Source: Diphasiastrum complanatum (taxonomy: Eukaryota > Streptophyta > Lycopodiopsida > Lycopodiales > Lycopodiaceae). Taken from it: DNA of 64,000 nucleotides. Below are positions 23,571 to 35,988 of this stretch, piece by piece (position 1 is the stretch's first letter; every line of letters begins with the position of its first letter). The stretch is taken from NCBI GenBank assembly GCA_029204225.1, contig CM055100.1:48219666-48283665 (forward strand), given 5' to 3'. A program made the translations under genes and the position numbers. Under the pieces are notes generated by a model, which searched no databases, was not told the DNA's origin, and worked only from the letters and a program-made list of their open reading frames with translations.

Positions 23571-24979
23571 ACCATTGATGGTCGACTCAATAACAACTTC
23601 AACAATTGTCAAGTCAAGTGTCTTCGATGGGTTCGCGACAAATGTTGATCAAAACATATTTGATGATTGTTGATTCGAGGTTTATCGAGTTGATATCTAT
23701 TCGCGATTTCCATGTATTTCTGCAAATTGTTCATAAATACATGTATTTTTTTTAGAGTATGCGGCTCTACAAGTATTTACAACAAATGAATGAATCTAGA
23801 TTAGTTGTGAGATTAGGGATTGAGAGGATAGAAATCCAACATAGCTAATGTAGATTCATTCATTTGCTATATATAATAATCTATATAGTTGCAATCTGCA
23901 AAAATACATAGGTTATTTGATAGTTTGTAGAATTACACAAGATTGTCAAACAGTTTGCAAAAATACACAAGAATTGCAAACAACTGTCTGCATGACAAAC
24001 TATCAAATCAACAATTGTCGAGATCGACTATTGTATTAAAGGCAATTGTTAAAACTAATTGAGGAAGACAATTGTCTAAGGCAATTATCAAAGCTACTGT
24101 CGAAACCTATTTAACCAATGAATATCAACAATCGATTTGACTGTCGACTATCAACTTTCAACCCTGAGTCATTTTCAACCTTATTTTGTACAATCGGACA
24201 AAATCTTCAACAGGATCAAATTTCATCAAATGGCGACTATCAACAGTAAAATGTATTGCCTTAATCCATCTTGTAAATGCATTAATTGAGCATTCTTGTA
24301 ATTAAATAGCTACCACATACATATATCGATGACACATCAATGTATACTCTAACTAATGAACTAGTCAATTTCAGACTTATACGATCAATGCATCTATTAC
24401 AACAAAATAGAAGAAAAGATATTCTGTAAATACTACAAAAAAAAATAAAAATCATGAGATCTAGGATTGTCGAATCCTCAAGTGCAACAACAAGAAGCAA
24501 CTGAACCAATGCAGTAACCGAAACAAAACAAAACCTCGAAGATGAAGTGAGCACAATACAGTCATGGTTCATCACCATGTCGATCAACATGAAGAATGGT
24601 TGCTGATTCTGGAGTGACACAACATATCACAAGCCATCACAAATGATCACACATGATCGAAGGTGAAGGTGATGTAATTTAAAAGTTTTTAGATGCACTG
24701 CATATGCTCATGTTCCTAAATAGACTAGAAAGAAACTGGATGAGCATTCTATAAAAACTATTTTTGTAAGTTATTTTTCTTCGAAAGGCATTGTATAGAT
24801 TGTATAATCTTGTTACTTGCAAAGTTTTCACCAGCAAGGATGTTACATTTTTTTAAGATCAGTTTATCGACTTGAAGGACAAATACAATGTTCTACCTGT
24901 CATTCATATCCCAAATGTCGATTCCTTCAAGCAAACAGTCTATATAGATTGACTCAGAAAAAAAAAAACAAGAAGCTAC

Positions 24980-26110
24980 AACTCATGAGCAACCGACTCA
25001 GCATAAAATTTTGAAGCCAAAAGCACCTCCCCGAAGATCTACAAGAATTCAAACTTGGCCTATCAAATTTATTGATGAGTATTCTCATTACTTTTCACAA
25101 GAGCCAACCACAGTAAAAGAAGGGCTGATTCTGATCTTTGGAAGGAAGCTATGGATAAAGAATACAACTCGTTGATCGAAAACAATATATGGACTGTCAC
25201 TAAGTTGCCTGCAGGCAAAAAGATTATCGACTGCAAATGAATGTTTCAGATCCAATATAAGAGATATGGCAATATCAATAGAAGAAAGGCTTGACTGGTG
25301 GCAAGGGAATTTCCAACATTGACTATCTCGAAACATTCAACCATGTAGTCAAGCACTCCTCTATCAAATTGTTGCTATCAGTTGATGCTACAACTAACCT
25401 TGAGGTATATCAATTAGATATACAAACATCATTCCTCGATGGAGTTATTGAAGAGGACATATATATGATCCAACTAGAGGGCTATGTGTTTAATGAGAAA
25501 GAAGATCGAGTCTGTAAACTCCACCAAGAATTATATGGCTTGAAACAATCTTCAAGGGCATGTTTTGCGGATGATACATTATTGCTTAGTAATAATGTCG
25601 AATTGATAAAAGATGCCAAGAGAATGCTATCTCAAGAATTTGAAATGACAGATCTAGGAGAAGCTCATTATTGTCTTGGAATCCAAATCCATAGAGACAT
25701 GAACAAGAAGCTCCTCTACATTACTCAACAAACGTATATCTTTAATATGCTAACAAAATTCGATTTCATGAATTGCAAGCTTGTACATTTTCCTATGGAT
25801 CTAGGTCTCAAGTTATCCAAAGAGCCATGCCTTCAAACAAAAGAGGAGAAAGATGAAAGGAAGGGATATCCATTTCAATCGATTCTCGGATCTCTCATGT
25901 ATGCAATGATGTCTATTAGGCTTGACCTTGCATATGTTGTCAAATTTTTTAGCCAATTTATGGCTATTCCTAAAATGATCCACTAGAAGGCTCTACTAAG
26001 AGTCATCAGATATGTTCGAGCTACAATGGACCTTTGCATTTCTTCTCCATTTGAGCTTAAATTTTGGTGCCGTAAAAAGCAAAATTCATCAGTTCAATGT
26101 GATTGACATT
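24980..26110 (+). pseudogene. Ty1/copia reverse transcriptase fragment with in-frame deletion
   Basis: The plus strand reads LWKEAMDKEYNSLIENN (about 25137 on), then VYQLDIQTSFLDG (catalytic Asp block, usually VxQxDVKxAFLxG), CKLHQELYGLKQSSRA, then directly FADDTLLLSN where YVDDLL is expected, MTDLGEAHYCLGIQ, and GSLMYAMMSIRLDLAY. About 60 residues between GLKQSSRA and FADD are missing without loss of frame (near 25560). Stops and frameshifts occur before 25291 and at 25984. Order and motifs are those of plant copia RT; RNase H is only faintly traceable to about 26110. Confidence 0.85.
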
Positions 26111-26519
26111 ATCGAAGTGTCCTTAATCCTATATTTCTACTCTGTTTCATGAGTACTATTTTTTGAGCATGCAAAATTTATAAGTAGATGGAGAAATCGA
26201 ACTCACTATGATTGTGAAGACTTTAGAAACTTGTGCAGCTACATAACAAAAATATTGTCAAGTTGCAATTTCCAATCAACGCATAATGTATGTGTCTTAC
26301 GGTGCAACTAGAACAATGCGTGCAATTTCTTACAAGAGCCAATTACCTCAAAATGAATGGCATCCGAACCAATATCAACAACCTATTAAAAATAATGTCG
26401 ATCCTTGTCAATGGGTATTACAAGAATTGGAGTTTTATAATCGGCAGTCACTTGATGATCGAAATGCTATGGACTTTAGTGAGCATATTGATGTTATGTA
26501 AAAAATGCAAAAAAGACTA

Positions 26520-26990
26520 GCCAAAGACAAATATCAATGAAAAAATCTACATGCCAAACTTCAATGGAAATACAAACACCATTGATGTGAGAGAATGGTT
26601 GCACCAGTTGGACAATTACTTCCAAAGGTTTTTTAAGCTCCGACGAAGCTAAAGTTGCTTATGCTTCTCTTCGTTTTGAAGGTCCAGCATATGTTTGGTG
26701 GCAAAGAGTTCTAGCAGTTTCACAATCACAACCGGCAAATTGCATTTGGACCCAATTTGAGCAGTTGTGTTCCAAAGTTTTCTCGGATCCCTTTCAAGAC
26801 AAATTGTTTTGTCAACGTCAATGTTCATCTTATTAAACTAATTATATCCAAGACCACAATACTGCATTGCGGGAAATTCCTACATTTCAATCTATTGATC
26901 TTACCGAAGTAATAATGTTTTCTTAGACCAGAACAATTAGTATGGTGTCTGGGATGGACAATTGAGAGTGAAATAGTCAACTAATATTTG
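26520..26990 (+). pseudogene. Ty3/gypsy gag fragment
   Basis: Reading across a frameshift near 26635, the plus strand gives VREWLHQLDNYFQR, then VAYASLRFEGPAYVWWQRV and WTQFEQLCSKVF, the classic plant gypsy Retrotrans_gag blocks (WLxxLExYF, AAxxLxGxAxxWW, WxxFxxxLxxRF). Stops are frequent. An upstream frame (26286-26501, KSQLPQNEW and later) may be its N-terminus. It likely belongs with the LTR-like sequence near 28.5 kb. Confidence 0.7.
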
Positions 26991-27307
26991 TCAATCTCCT
27001 CCTTATACAGCTACAATCACTAATTGTACATCTACGCATATGGAAGAAAAAGAGTAACAAAATAATTTGACATGGCAAGAGATGGAAGAAAAGTCAGAAC
27101 AAAGATGGAATGAAATGTGCAACAAGCTAAGATCACTTGTTTTGACTTTATCTTGGCACGCACTTCACAATAGTCAATTGATGTACAAACTACTCATCTT
27201 AATCATGAAAATGATTCCTCTCAACAATAGGATCTCAGCAATGGATGGGTCAACATTCAAAGGCTCAACAAGTAATAACACGACGTCCGAAATCCAAACA
27301 AAAGATA

Positions 27308-27643
27308 TCACAACAACATGGGAATAGACGAGAACTTGGTGATCACTCGACAAAAACCAGGTGGATCCAATCGATCAACCAAAAATTTGGCCAGTGAAAG
27401 TGAAGTCCAAGTTTGAAGACTAGCTTGATGAGTAATGTCAATTCCACAAAGACATCCAATCTGTCCAACCTCATCATCAGTCACAAGAACATCAAATTTC
27501 CTTAGACCAGTTGTAGTGTCAAAGCAGAGTTCCAATACAAAAGAATGATAGTAAGAATAGATATCTATTGGAGGAAGTTTTTCAAGTTGACAATGACTCA
27601 AAGAGGATAGAGTAATTGCAGCATGTGTGTCCGAGTTATCCAC
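27308..27643 (-). CDS. Uninterrupted frame, possibly a degenerate retroviral-type protease
   Basis: This 111-codon frame, extendable upstream through ESLVDNSDTH, has LVDNSDTH where gypsy proteases have LVDSGATH. It also has KFDVLVTDDEVGQ followed by LCGIDI in place of the ILGMDW-type block. Spacing fits a retropepsin, but the Asp-Thr/Ser-Gly triad is not intact, so the assignment is weak. It lies on the strand opposite to the gypsy gag beside it. It could also be chance. Confidence 0.3.
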   Translation of the reverse strand: MDNSDTHAAITLSSLSHCQLEKLPPIDIYSYYHSFVLELCFDTTTGLRKFDVLVTDDEVGQIGCLCGIDITHQASLQTWTSLSLAKFLVDRLDPPGFCRVITKFSSIPMLL

Positions 27644-28101
27644 AAGAGATTCTACATGAGCAATTAGGATCTATGGAAATATCTTTCTAGAACACCAATC
27701 AAAAAGTTACTAGAGCTGAAATCAATACTTTTTGTCAAAGTGTATATAACAATATCATCTTTGAGGATCAAGATACTAAAGATGAATGATTTAGATACCA
27801 GCGCAATAATGACTTGTTTGAGCATTATAGTAATGAAAATATCACTAGGATGGGGCCAAACATGGAAGCCGCATTCTCTGACTTGGAGCATCAGTACTTT
27901 GGATTATCAAAAGTTGTTTTAAACATCCTGCTCATAAAAGAGATCAATGGATTTGTGGCAATCCATCTTCATCAAGACATTCTCACTGATTTGGTTTTTA
28001 TAGATGAACCAAGAAAAACTTCAAATTATTTCATGTTGGATGAATTGGAGAAGAAATTAGCGTCAGATCATGTACAACAACAAGAAGCTAAAGGAATTGG
28101 A
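27640..28101 (+). other. Unassigned open frame within gypsy debris
   Basis: A plus-strand frame at 27814-28101 (NMEAAFSDLEHQYF, ELEKKLASDHVQQQ) can be extended upstream past a TGA to about 27690. No domain is recognised. It lies between the gypsy gag fragment and the LTR-like sequence, so it is probably part of that element. Confidence 0.3.
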
Positions 28102-28494
28102 TAGCTTATCCAATCAAGAAAGATACTGAAGTCTATTAAATGTCTTGTTGCTTCTTGTCAACCCATGTAAAACTAATGCAGCTCGAGACAAACTTGTGTC
28201 TCATTAATCTCTTCTTCAGTGATCTCATAGAATCTATGGGATAGATTTGTAGATCAAAGGTTTTTCTACAAAAGACTCGTCGGAACCTTGTTCTACAGTA
28301 ATAAACTAGCAGCAAAATCTAAGGTGACAATATTTGACCAATAGAAAATGGTTACTGATAAGAACACCACAAAGAAGATCATTCCTACTATTAGGTGGCC
28401 AGAGATTTTTAACTCTTGCCAAAGGATTCACAGAGCATGGCACTCAACAAAAAACTACACGGTGTTTATTTTTTAGGGCAAAAATGCTTAAGTA

Positions 28495-28970
28495 GGGGGA
28501 GTATCATGTGCTACAATAGTTAGCCCATGAGCTTGCTAAATGCTATGCTAAATGTAGCCATGGAACTAAATTAGACTAGATGTAGTCAATAGGACAGCTA
28601 ATAAAGTGGCTCAAACATCGATATAATTGAGAATAACGAAACAACAATAATGGTTGTAAGGCCCAATTTAGCTAGATAAGGCCCCAAACTTATAGTAGAG
28701 GCACAAATGATCACTATAAATAGTTGAGGTCGTGCTAAATTTGAAGTCTATTGTTCATTTGTCAATTTTGAATTTTAAGAGATCTTGGAGCTTCTCATTT
28801 GAGCTTTCTTGATGAAAATGATGGTTCATGTGCCTACAATCACATGAGAGCTTAGATCATGCTCTAGATTCAAGCCCATCACTTTAAATGATCTCCATTC
28901 ATGAATAATAAATGCTTACTTTGCCTAATTTGGTGAAATTTTGCTACTTATAACTATTTTCTTGATTTTT
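28495..28970 (+). repeat. Probable 3' LTR with preceding polypurine tract
   Basis: AAGTAGGGGGAG (28490-28501) resembles a polypurine tract, followed within a few bases by TGTGCTACAATAG, a plausible LTR start. A TATA-like CACTATAAATAG lies at about 28711-28722. The sequence after it (CTCATTTGAGC, GATCATGCTC, AATAATAAATGC) fits the R/U5 part. It is consistent with the plus-strand gypsy debris upstream. Right border uncertain. Confidence 0.45.
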
Positions 28971-28998
28971 GCCTTGTTTTTTTTTATTTCTTGCATTT

Positions 28999-29300
28999 TT
29001 ATTGTAATTTAATGTTCATGAATGGATTAGATATTTTAATGCTAAGGTTGGCACATGGCAGATGCTCATACCGTTTTGTCAAGAAATTGGACAATATCCA
29101 TACACATGCCTTATCTACCTTTTCAACAAAAAAAAAAAATTCCAAAGTCTCGAAAGGTGATGCACTGGGTCTAACTGATCCTTTGTCGATGAGTTTTCCA
29201 AGTTGTATTTTTAGTTCCACTAATTCCTCATGTGACATTCTATAGAATGTGCATGAGATTGGCTTTAGTCCTAGACACCAATTCGATTTTGCGATCCACT
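28999..29300 (-). pseudogene. Ty3/gypsy reverse transcriptase N-terminal fragment
   Basis: The minus strand reads YRMSHEELVELKIQLGKLID, then KGSVRPSASPF, the highly conserved start of plant gypsy RT (PYRMxPxELxELKxQLxELLxKGFIRPSxSPW). Only this segment survives: the DGS-MCIDYR and YIDD blocks are missing, and an A-rich interruption follows SPFETLEF. Confidence 0.75.
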
Positions 29301-29901
29301 AGTCTTTGGGGAGGTAGTTGTATTGGGAGCTCTTCTAGGAACACATGTTTAAATTTTTTTTAGCACACGTAAATTTTGATTGTAAGATCCTCAATTGTTA
29401 TTTCTCCCTTTCGTAGCCAAAACACTACAAAATTACTACATTACCCAAGTTGTACTCGATATTAGTTGCTCTCCTATATCCTCTTGGTGCATCTTTTTTC
29501 ATTCGAATCTATCATTTGTAATCCAAGAAAACTTTACCATACAAAATTTGTCTAACCAAGGCAAAAGTATAATATACACTTTTTTATCAAAAATAAAAAG
29601 GGTTTAGTTTTTTAGTCGTACAATTTGTGCAAGATTGTTCAATGTAACCTTATGTACATCCAACACCCCCTTCACAATCTCCACCTTTTGCAACATTTTT
29701 CATCTGCAAGTGGAATTGCACTCCACCGCTATGCTCTTTGAGAAAATACTCATGTAAAGCCCAAGCGTTAAATATGAAATCATCATGATCAATATACCTT
29801 AATTATACAAAATAAAAATCAATTGCAAACACAATCAACCATCGCTATTGACATTATAGGCAATATTTTTCGTCTGAGTGCCAACACTCTAAATTTTAGA
29901 A

Positions 29902-30267
29902 TTGAATGAAGACTTAGATTCGATGAAAAGAACCAAACGATTTATACCTAGATTACATAGTCAAGTGGAGAGTGGGATACCTTGTCCAAACTTCAAGTTC
30001 TTGATCGATTGTATGTCACATGTATGTACCCAAGATTTTCAAGGTTATATGTTTCCATTCTTGTATAATCACCTACCAAGATCAACTATGTCAAAGGATC
30101 CCACCACCCAAAAAAATCTACTAAGAGGCAGCTTGCTTAATTTTGAACTACATAAATTAAGGAATCACTCATTTGGAAATGATCCAAAATTTGCACAACT
30201 TATTCCCTATCAAATCATTGTAGCATACAAGTCCATGAAAGAGTGGAGTAAAACTTGCCAATGGTAA
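29902..30267 (+). CDS. Unrecognised open frame, 121 codons
   Basis: An uninterrupted frame starting MNEDLDSMKRTKR and ending EWSKTCQW. No domain, signal peptide or transmembrane segment is recognised, and no splice extension is obvious. In AT-rich sequence a frame of this length may be chance. Confidence 0.2.
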   Translation: MNEDLDSMKRTKRFIPRLHSQVESGIPCPNFKFLIDCMSHVCTQDFQGYMFPFLYNHLPRSTMSKDPTTQKNLLRGSLLNFELHKLRNHSFGNDPKFAQLIPYQIIVAYKSMKEWSKTCQW

Positions 30268-30299
30268 AAGTCTTTTGTCTCGAATTGTACAAAATTTGA

Positions 30300-32540
30300 A
30301 CTTAAACATCCTATGGCTGTTTTTTCATGACCTTTTCTGAAATATATACATTAACTATGAACACTCTTGCTCACAAGGCCGTTTGAGGAACATGTAGTAG
30401 TAGCACACCCTCCATCAATAGAAATTTGTCTTAACAATTATGCGTTAAAATTCTATAACATCATAAAATAGAGAACTAATGGACAAGTCTTTTTTTCACT
30501 GTATACAATTTGCATTTCAACACCCAAAACATTGACTTGAATCCACAGCTATTCCAACAATCACAAGTCTCGACTATCTTATTCCCAAAATCAGACCTTG
30601 GCTCAAATAATTATTCTACCTATTGTGTTTATAGAGGCTGAAGTCAACTCAAGTCACGCTAAAAACATATAAGGACTACAATGGCAGCAAAAATCAAATT
30701 AAGGAGCTAAGCACACTACAATTAACAAGCTTAATCGCCTTTAAGATTAAGTACCAATGCAGCTCTGACTAGCCCGATCAACACATTTCCCAAAGTCAGA
30801 CTAATCATCATGGATAAGAATTATACAAATATCATATTGGCCAGTACCTCAAATTCCAAGGACCTAGGACACCATGGCCATAAGCATTACAATTAGAACA
30901 TCTTGGTTTGCCCTGGGCATCCCCGTTAGGCAGTCACTAAACACAGTTATAAACATCCTGAACAATTTCCATGAGTTGAAGAAAAATCCTCTTAAGGGAT
31001 GCAGATGTGAGAACTTTTGGCTTCAAAACCAATTTGGAGTCCATAACCTAAGAGAAGCAGATGAGTCCAAATGAAAGGAGAGTGCTACTAACAACGCCAC
31101 CTTTCAAGGATCAATACCCTTTAACATTTTGGGCTGGACAAGCCTCTAACAACTCTTCTATTAAGGTGTGTGATCATTCTAGAGGTTTGTTGGTTCTAAA
31201 ATACAAGGGAAGTCTCTCGTGATTAGAAGTACCACATGATGTTCAAGGATGAGAATTTAAGAGCTGTAGAGTTCCATGTTCAAGGATGCAAGTTTTTAGT
31301 CACAAAAGCCTAACAGAGCACACCTGAGAATTTATAAAGCTCAAATTTCTTACTTTTTCTGACATTCTCTTCATGGTGGACATGCACCTTGAGAACATGA
31401 TGGCTGATCTTGTCCTTTTCTATGTTCATTAGGATCAATTAATAGGCGTTTTTCCATGTCAATGCCAACATCATGATGTAAGAAATAAAACAAAAACTGA
31501 GGATTAGTTGAAGCCATAAACCATTTACAGCTGAAAACTCTGGACTAATTATACCATCTCAGGGGCGGGCCATACAAACTAGCAAAAAACTCTTCACTTT
31601 GTAGCCAGCAGATAGTCTACCAGTGTAGGGAAGATAACTTACTAGCATCAAAGCATTTCAAAAGTCAGGCTTTTCTTGCAAAAAATCCCAATGTGAGCTG
31701 TACATTGATAGTAACGATCAATATCTTAAGAACTGATTTCTCAATCAGTTGAGTAGTTGACATAATTTGCTAGCATTCTATTTCTTAATACATATAGCAT
31801 ATGGTAACAATATTCTCGAGACTCTGTATTCTTCTATATGTGGCCTGTTGTTCGAGCACTCCATTCCTCACCTCATGTAAGGTCTGAACTTAGATTCGAC
31901 TCAAGCGCACATGGACTTGCAAAGATTGAAAAGAAAACGGGGCATCTCAGTAGCTCTATATAGCAGCAGCAAGTACAACAAAACTGCTAATTATGCTCCA
32001 CAGCCTTTAATAGGTAATGATGGCAAATGCATCCGAAGCGTCGTCATATTAGACAATTGTGACGACTCCTACCAGTGCTCCCACTCTTTTTTGAGCTCCA
32101 GCAAATTTCCCCTTGCTACCCAGCTGGGATCTTTCCTCTAAGTTCAGTTCGCTTCACTGCCCATTCAGTTTTTCTCTGGCCTAAGCTTTTAGATGGAAAT
32201 CTTAGTATTAATTACAGGTGGGTTCCTGGACATTTAGTAGTATTCTGTTCTGTCATCTAATTCAGACACAATAATCCTATTGCTTAGATGCCCCTTCATT
32301 AGCAGAGCTGGCTAGGAATATTTGCACTTCAGAGCTGGCCGTTTGGTCAAGGACGATGTAGTGTGAAGAAACTGATACTGCATTCGGAGTTAGCTGGACT
32401 TCTATACTGTCACTAACTCAGAGCGGATTGATTAACGGGAGTCTGGTCAAGGTATGAGATGTTTCTTCTTATTGATCAGCAATTCTTAGAAATCCTGTGC
32501 ACACAAGATCGTAGGCTGTGCTTGAGGTTTGCACAAACAG
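30300..32540. other. Intergenic, downstream of the receptor kinase; no gene seen
   Basis: This stretch lies beyond the stop of the minus-strand receptor kinase. Short frames (for example 31911-32141 plus) lack recognisable motifs. The part nearest 32540 would be the 3' UTR of the kinase gene. Confidence 0.5.
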
Positions 32541-32542
32541 GT

Positions 32543-35500
32543 CTAAATAGCGATCAGCGGGCTTTCAGATTTATCAGAATCTTTAAAGGTGTTAACCCTG
32601 CTCTTTGGCCTAGCTGCCACCAGCATCTGCACCACATCTCTCATGGTCGGCCGCTCCACTGGGTTCATACTGCAGCATATAAGCGCTACACCTACTACAG
32701 CCTTGACCTCATTGAATGGGAAATTAGAGCAAAGCATTCGTGGATCAAGAATCTGAAGAAGTCCCTGCTCTTCATTGAAATATCTGGTACGAACCCAGTG
32801 CACAATGTCAAGCCCATCAGCAGTAAACCCAGGATCGTTAGGTCTTCTTCCAGTTATGAGCTCCAGCAGCACAATTCCGAAGCTGTAAATGTCACTTTTC
32901 TCGTTTACCTTGAGCGTGTAGGCATATTCTGCATATGAATGATGCCATTGTTTCAGTGAGCATACACTAAATGCAGTACGAGCAGACATTCACTGCGGCA
33001 GAGGACTGACTTGAAGTAAAGAACAGTGAGATCAAAGGACACAGCGTGGCTAAAAATTGAGCTGGCTAGGCCATCATGTGTCAATGAGACAATCAACCAG
33101 AAAGGCTGGCCACGGAGATGCGAAAATTTCTATTAAGTCAGAAAAAAAATGACAACTGTAAGAGCAATTTGAGCTGGCTAAGCAACGCAATATCAACCAA
33201 AACAGCAACAAGAGAATGCCAAAGATGGAACAAAAAAAGTGAAGATCGAAGTACAGTTTAGCTACAAATAGAGCTGTCTAAACTATGCGACATCATGTGT
33301 GAGACAGAAATTGCATCAAATTGAGGAAGCTAAAGATGCAGAGACAGAACCTGGAGCAATGTAGCCCCACGATCCTGCAACCGATGACATGGATGCAGAT
33401 TTGCCAGCCTCCTGAAAAGACTTGGCAAGACCAAAATCTGCTACGTGTGCCTGGAAGCTGGAATCAAGCAAGATGTTGTTGGACTTCACATCTCGATGGA
33501 CGATGAGAGGAAAGCAGTCGTGGTGCAGATAGCACAGTCCATTTGCTGCCTGCAAAGCGATAGCATACCTGGTGTTCCAATCCAGAAGAATTTCACTCTT
33601 GCTGCCATGAAGCAGCTCCCCCAGGCTACCATTAGGCATGTACTCATAAATCAACAGATTGATCTCTCCATCTGAACAACAACCAAACAACTTGACTATG
33701 TTCCTGTGGCGTATCTTCCCCAACGTTTCAATCTCAGCTGAGAAGCCATGATCATCAGAGCATCCCATATTGCCTCCTTTCTTCAGCTTTTTGATAGCAA
33801 CGACCTCACCATTAGGCATGATGCCTCTGAATACAGTGCCATTTCCTCCCTTGCCAATGATCTTGTTATCGCGAAGGCACTCCAAGACGTGGTGGGAATC
33901 AAAATCTAGCCTCTGGAAGGTGGTTAGCTTCCACGGATGCCTGTGGGACGCTTTCTCCCCAAACATCTTGTTCAGCTGCTCTTTCCTGCAGCATGCAAAT
34001 CTCAGTAGAAAAACCATAACGATCATTAACGCTGTTCCAACGCCAGTAATTACAATCTTCAAGCCTGGGCCAAGACGTTGTGCAATACTTCTATTGGCTG
34101 ATGATGATGAAGTTTCGTTTAGTGCATGAGGGCATGGAGCTATGGCATGGCCACAGAGGCCTGGATTGCCAGCGAAAGCGCTTGCACTGTAGTAGTCGAA
34201 TTGCCCATTGATCGGAACAGGCCCAGAAAGATTGTTGTAGGAGAAATCCACTGAAGATAAGCCTTGCAGCATATTGAAGGCAGGAGGTATGCTGCCGGTG
34301 AGATGGTTTCGTGAGAGGTTGAGAAAGCCCAGAACCTGCAAGCTCTCTAGCTCAGAAGGTATCTCACCAGAAAGTTTGTTCACGCTGAGATCGAGGTAGA
34401 GTAGACGGGTACATTTTCCAAGCTCTGCCGGAATTTGTCCAGACAACTGGTTTCCGCTTAGGTCCAGATTGGAAAGTGAGCGCAGCTCGCTGATTCCACG
34501 AGGGATTTCTCCCCATATCCTGTTGTCAGAGAGAAACATCTTCTGCAGGCTGCCGAGCTTGCCTATGTCGGGAGGCAGAGCTCCGTGGATTTGATTATCA
34601 GAGGCGTCGAACAGCTGCAGGAGAGGAGCATTTACTGCATGATCAGATAGACTCCCAGTCAGCCTATTGCTCTGCAGCTCAAGCATCTGCAGATTATTGA
34701 GGCGTAGCAGGCCTTCAGGTATAGAACCGCTAAGTTGATTGCTACCGAGGCGAACATGGTTGAGAGTGTTGCATTGCCCTAAGCTGGCAGGGATCGAACC
34801 AGAAAGATCATTTCCAAGGAGGACGAGAACTAGAAGCTTCTGCCCAGCGCAGAGATTAACAGGAATTGATCCAACCAGAGCGTTGGAAGACAAATCCAGC
34901 TTAATGAGATTGCCATTCAAGCCGAGGCTCCGAGGGATGGCGCCCGTGAAGGAATTTCCCCACAAAAACAGCACCTGCATGTTGGGCAGCTCGCCCAAGA
35001 ACAAGGGAATGTCGCCTTGCATATTGTTCAGAAACAGGCTTAACAGCTCCAGATTCTGTAGCTGATTGAGCTCTGCGGGAATTTCTCCTGTCAGTTCGTT
35101 TCTAGAAAGATCGAGTGACTTCACAGCAGCAAGCTTTCCCAGCTCTGGAGGAATGCTCCCACTCAGCTCATTGATCTGCAAAAAGAGAGAATCTAGGTTC
35201 GGCAGATTGCCAAGCTCCGGAGGGATGGCGCCGGTCAGCCCACAAGAGGAGAGATCAAGCCGCACCAGGTTGACCAGCTTGCCTATCTCGGAAGGAATTC
35301 CTCCTTCGAAGATATTGAAGTAGCCAAGATATAGTTGCTGCAGCTGTGTCAGATTGCCAAGCTCACGTGGAATCCTTCCCAGAAGAGAATTGCCTGACAA
35401 AGCCAGATAGCTGAGCCTGCTCAGATTGCCGTATTGAGGAGGGATGATGCCATCAAAGTAACTGCCACCCAGATGCAAATGGGTTAGATTGGGAAGTTCA

Positions 35501-35988
35501 GCGAGATCCATAGGCAACGGCCCGGAGAAATTATTGTTGTAAGCATCCAAAATCTCAAGCGCTTTCAATCTGGAGAAGTTGGCAGGGAAATGATTGCTGA
35601 AATTGTTGTGAGAGATGTTGAGCAGGCGTAGTCCCCCCAGCGCAGACATCTCACCAGGAAGATTTCCAGTGAGATTATTTTGCGCGATGGTCAGGTTGAC
35701 AAGGCTCACCAGGCGACCCACATCCGCAGACAGCTCCCCGGACAGATCCATTGCGGACAGATTGAGTCCTATGACGGCATCCAGATCGTCGCAGCTCACA
35801 CCAGTCCACCAGCAGGGAGTGGAATCCGACTCCAGCCAGTCGTCCAGCCTCCCTCTCGCATCAACAAACGATTTCTTCAGAGAAAGCAACGCCAATCCGT
35901 CTGGTGACAGCCCGCTTATCAGATGCATGCGACTCAGAATGCCAAATAGTTGCAAGATCAAACACAGCCCCGACTGCAGACGTCCCAT
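32543..35988 (-). CDS. CLV1-like: CLAVATA1/BAM-type LRR-XI receptor-like kinase, two exons
   Basis: Exon 1 is 33351-35988 and exon 2 is 32543-32928. The intron 32929-33350 (422 bases, GT-AG, phase 1) splits the Glu of [13 protein letters not shown], the usual site in LRR-XI kinases. The product is 1007 residues, normal for CLV1/BAM. It has a signal peptide (1-26), an N-cap with CWWTGVSC (59-66), about 20 LRRs of the xxLxLxxNxLxGxIPxxL type (75-595), a C-cap cysteine pair ([10 protein letters not shown], 610-619) and a transmembrane helix (645-665). The kinase has [10 protein letters not shown] (711-720), Lys733 in [13 protein letters not shown] (Asp833) and DFG (851-853), so it looks active. 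[15 protein letters not shown] and [11 protein letters not shown] match CLV1. Such receptors bind CLE peptides at the plasma membrane and control stem-cell activity. One oddity is GSWGYIAP, with Trp where Tyr is usual. No in-frame stop. Confidence 0.95.
32929..33350 (-). other. Intron of the CLV1-like gene
   Basis: The donor CCAG/GTTCTG (33350-33349) and acceptor ATATGCAG (32930-32929) bracket 422 bases. Without splicing, the frame runs into a stop soon after GYIAP. With it, the conserved PEYAYTLKV is restored. Confidence 0.9.

Noticed and set aside
33445-35907. Long plus-strand frames opposite the receptor kinase
   Set aside because: They are shadows of the LRR repeats and kinase codons on the minus strand, with no motif of their own.
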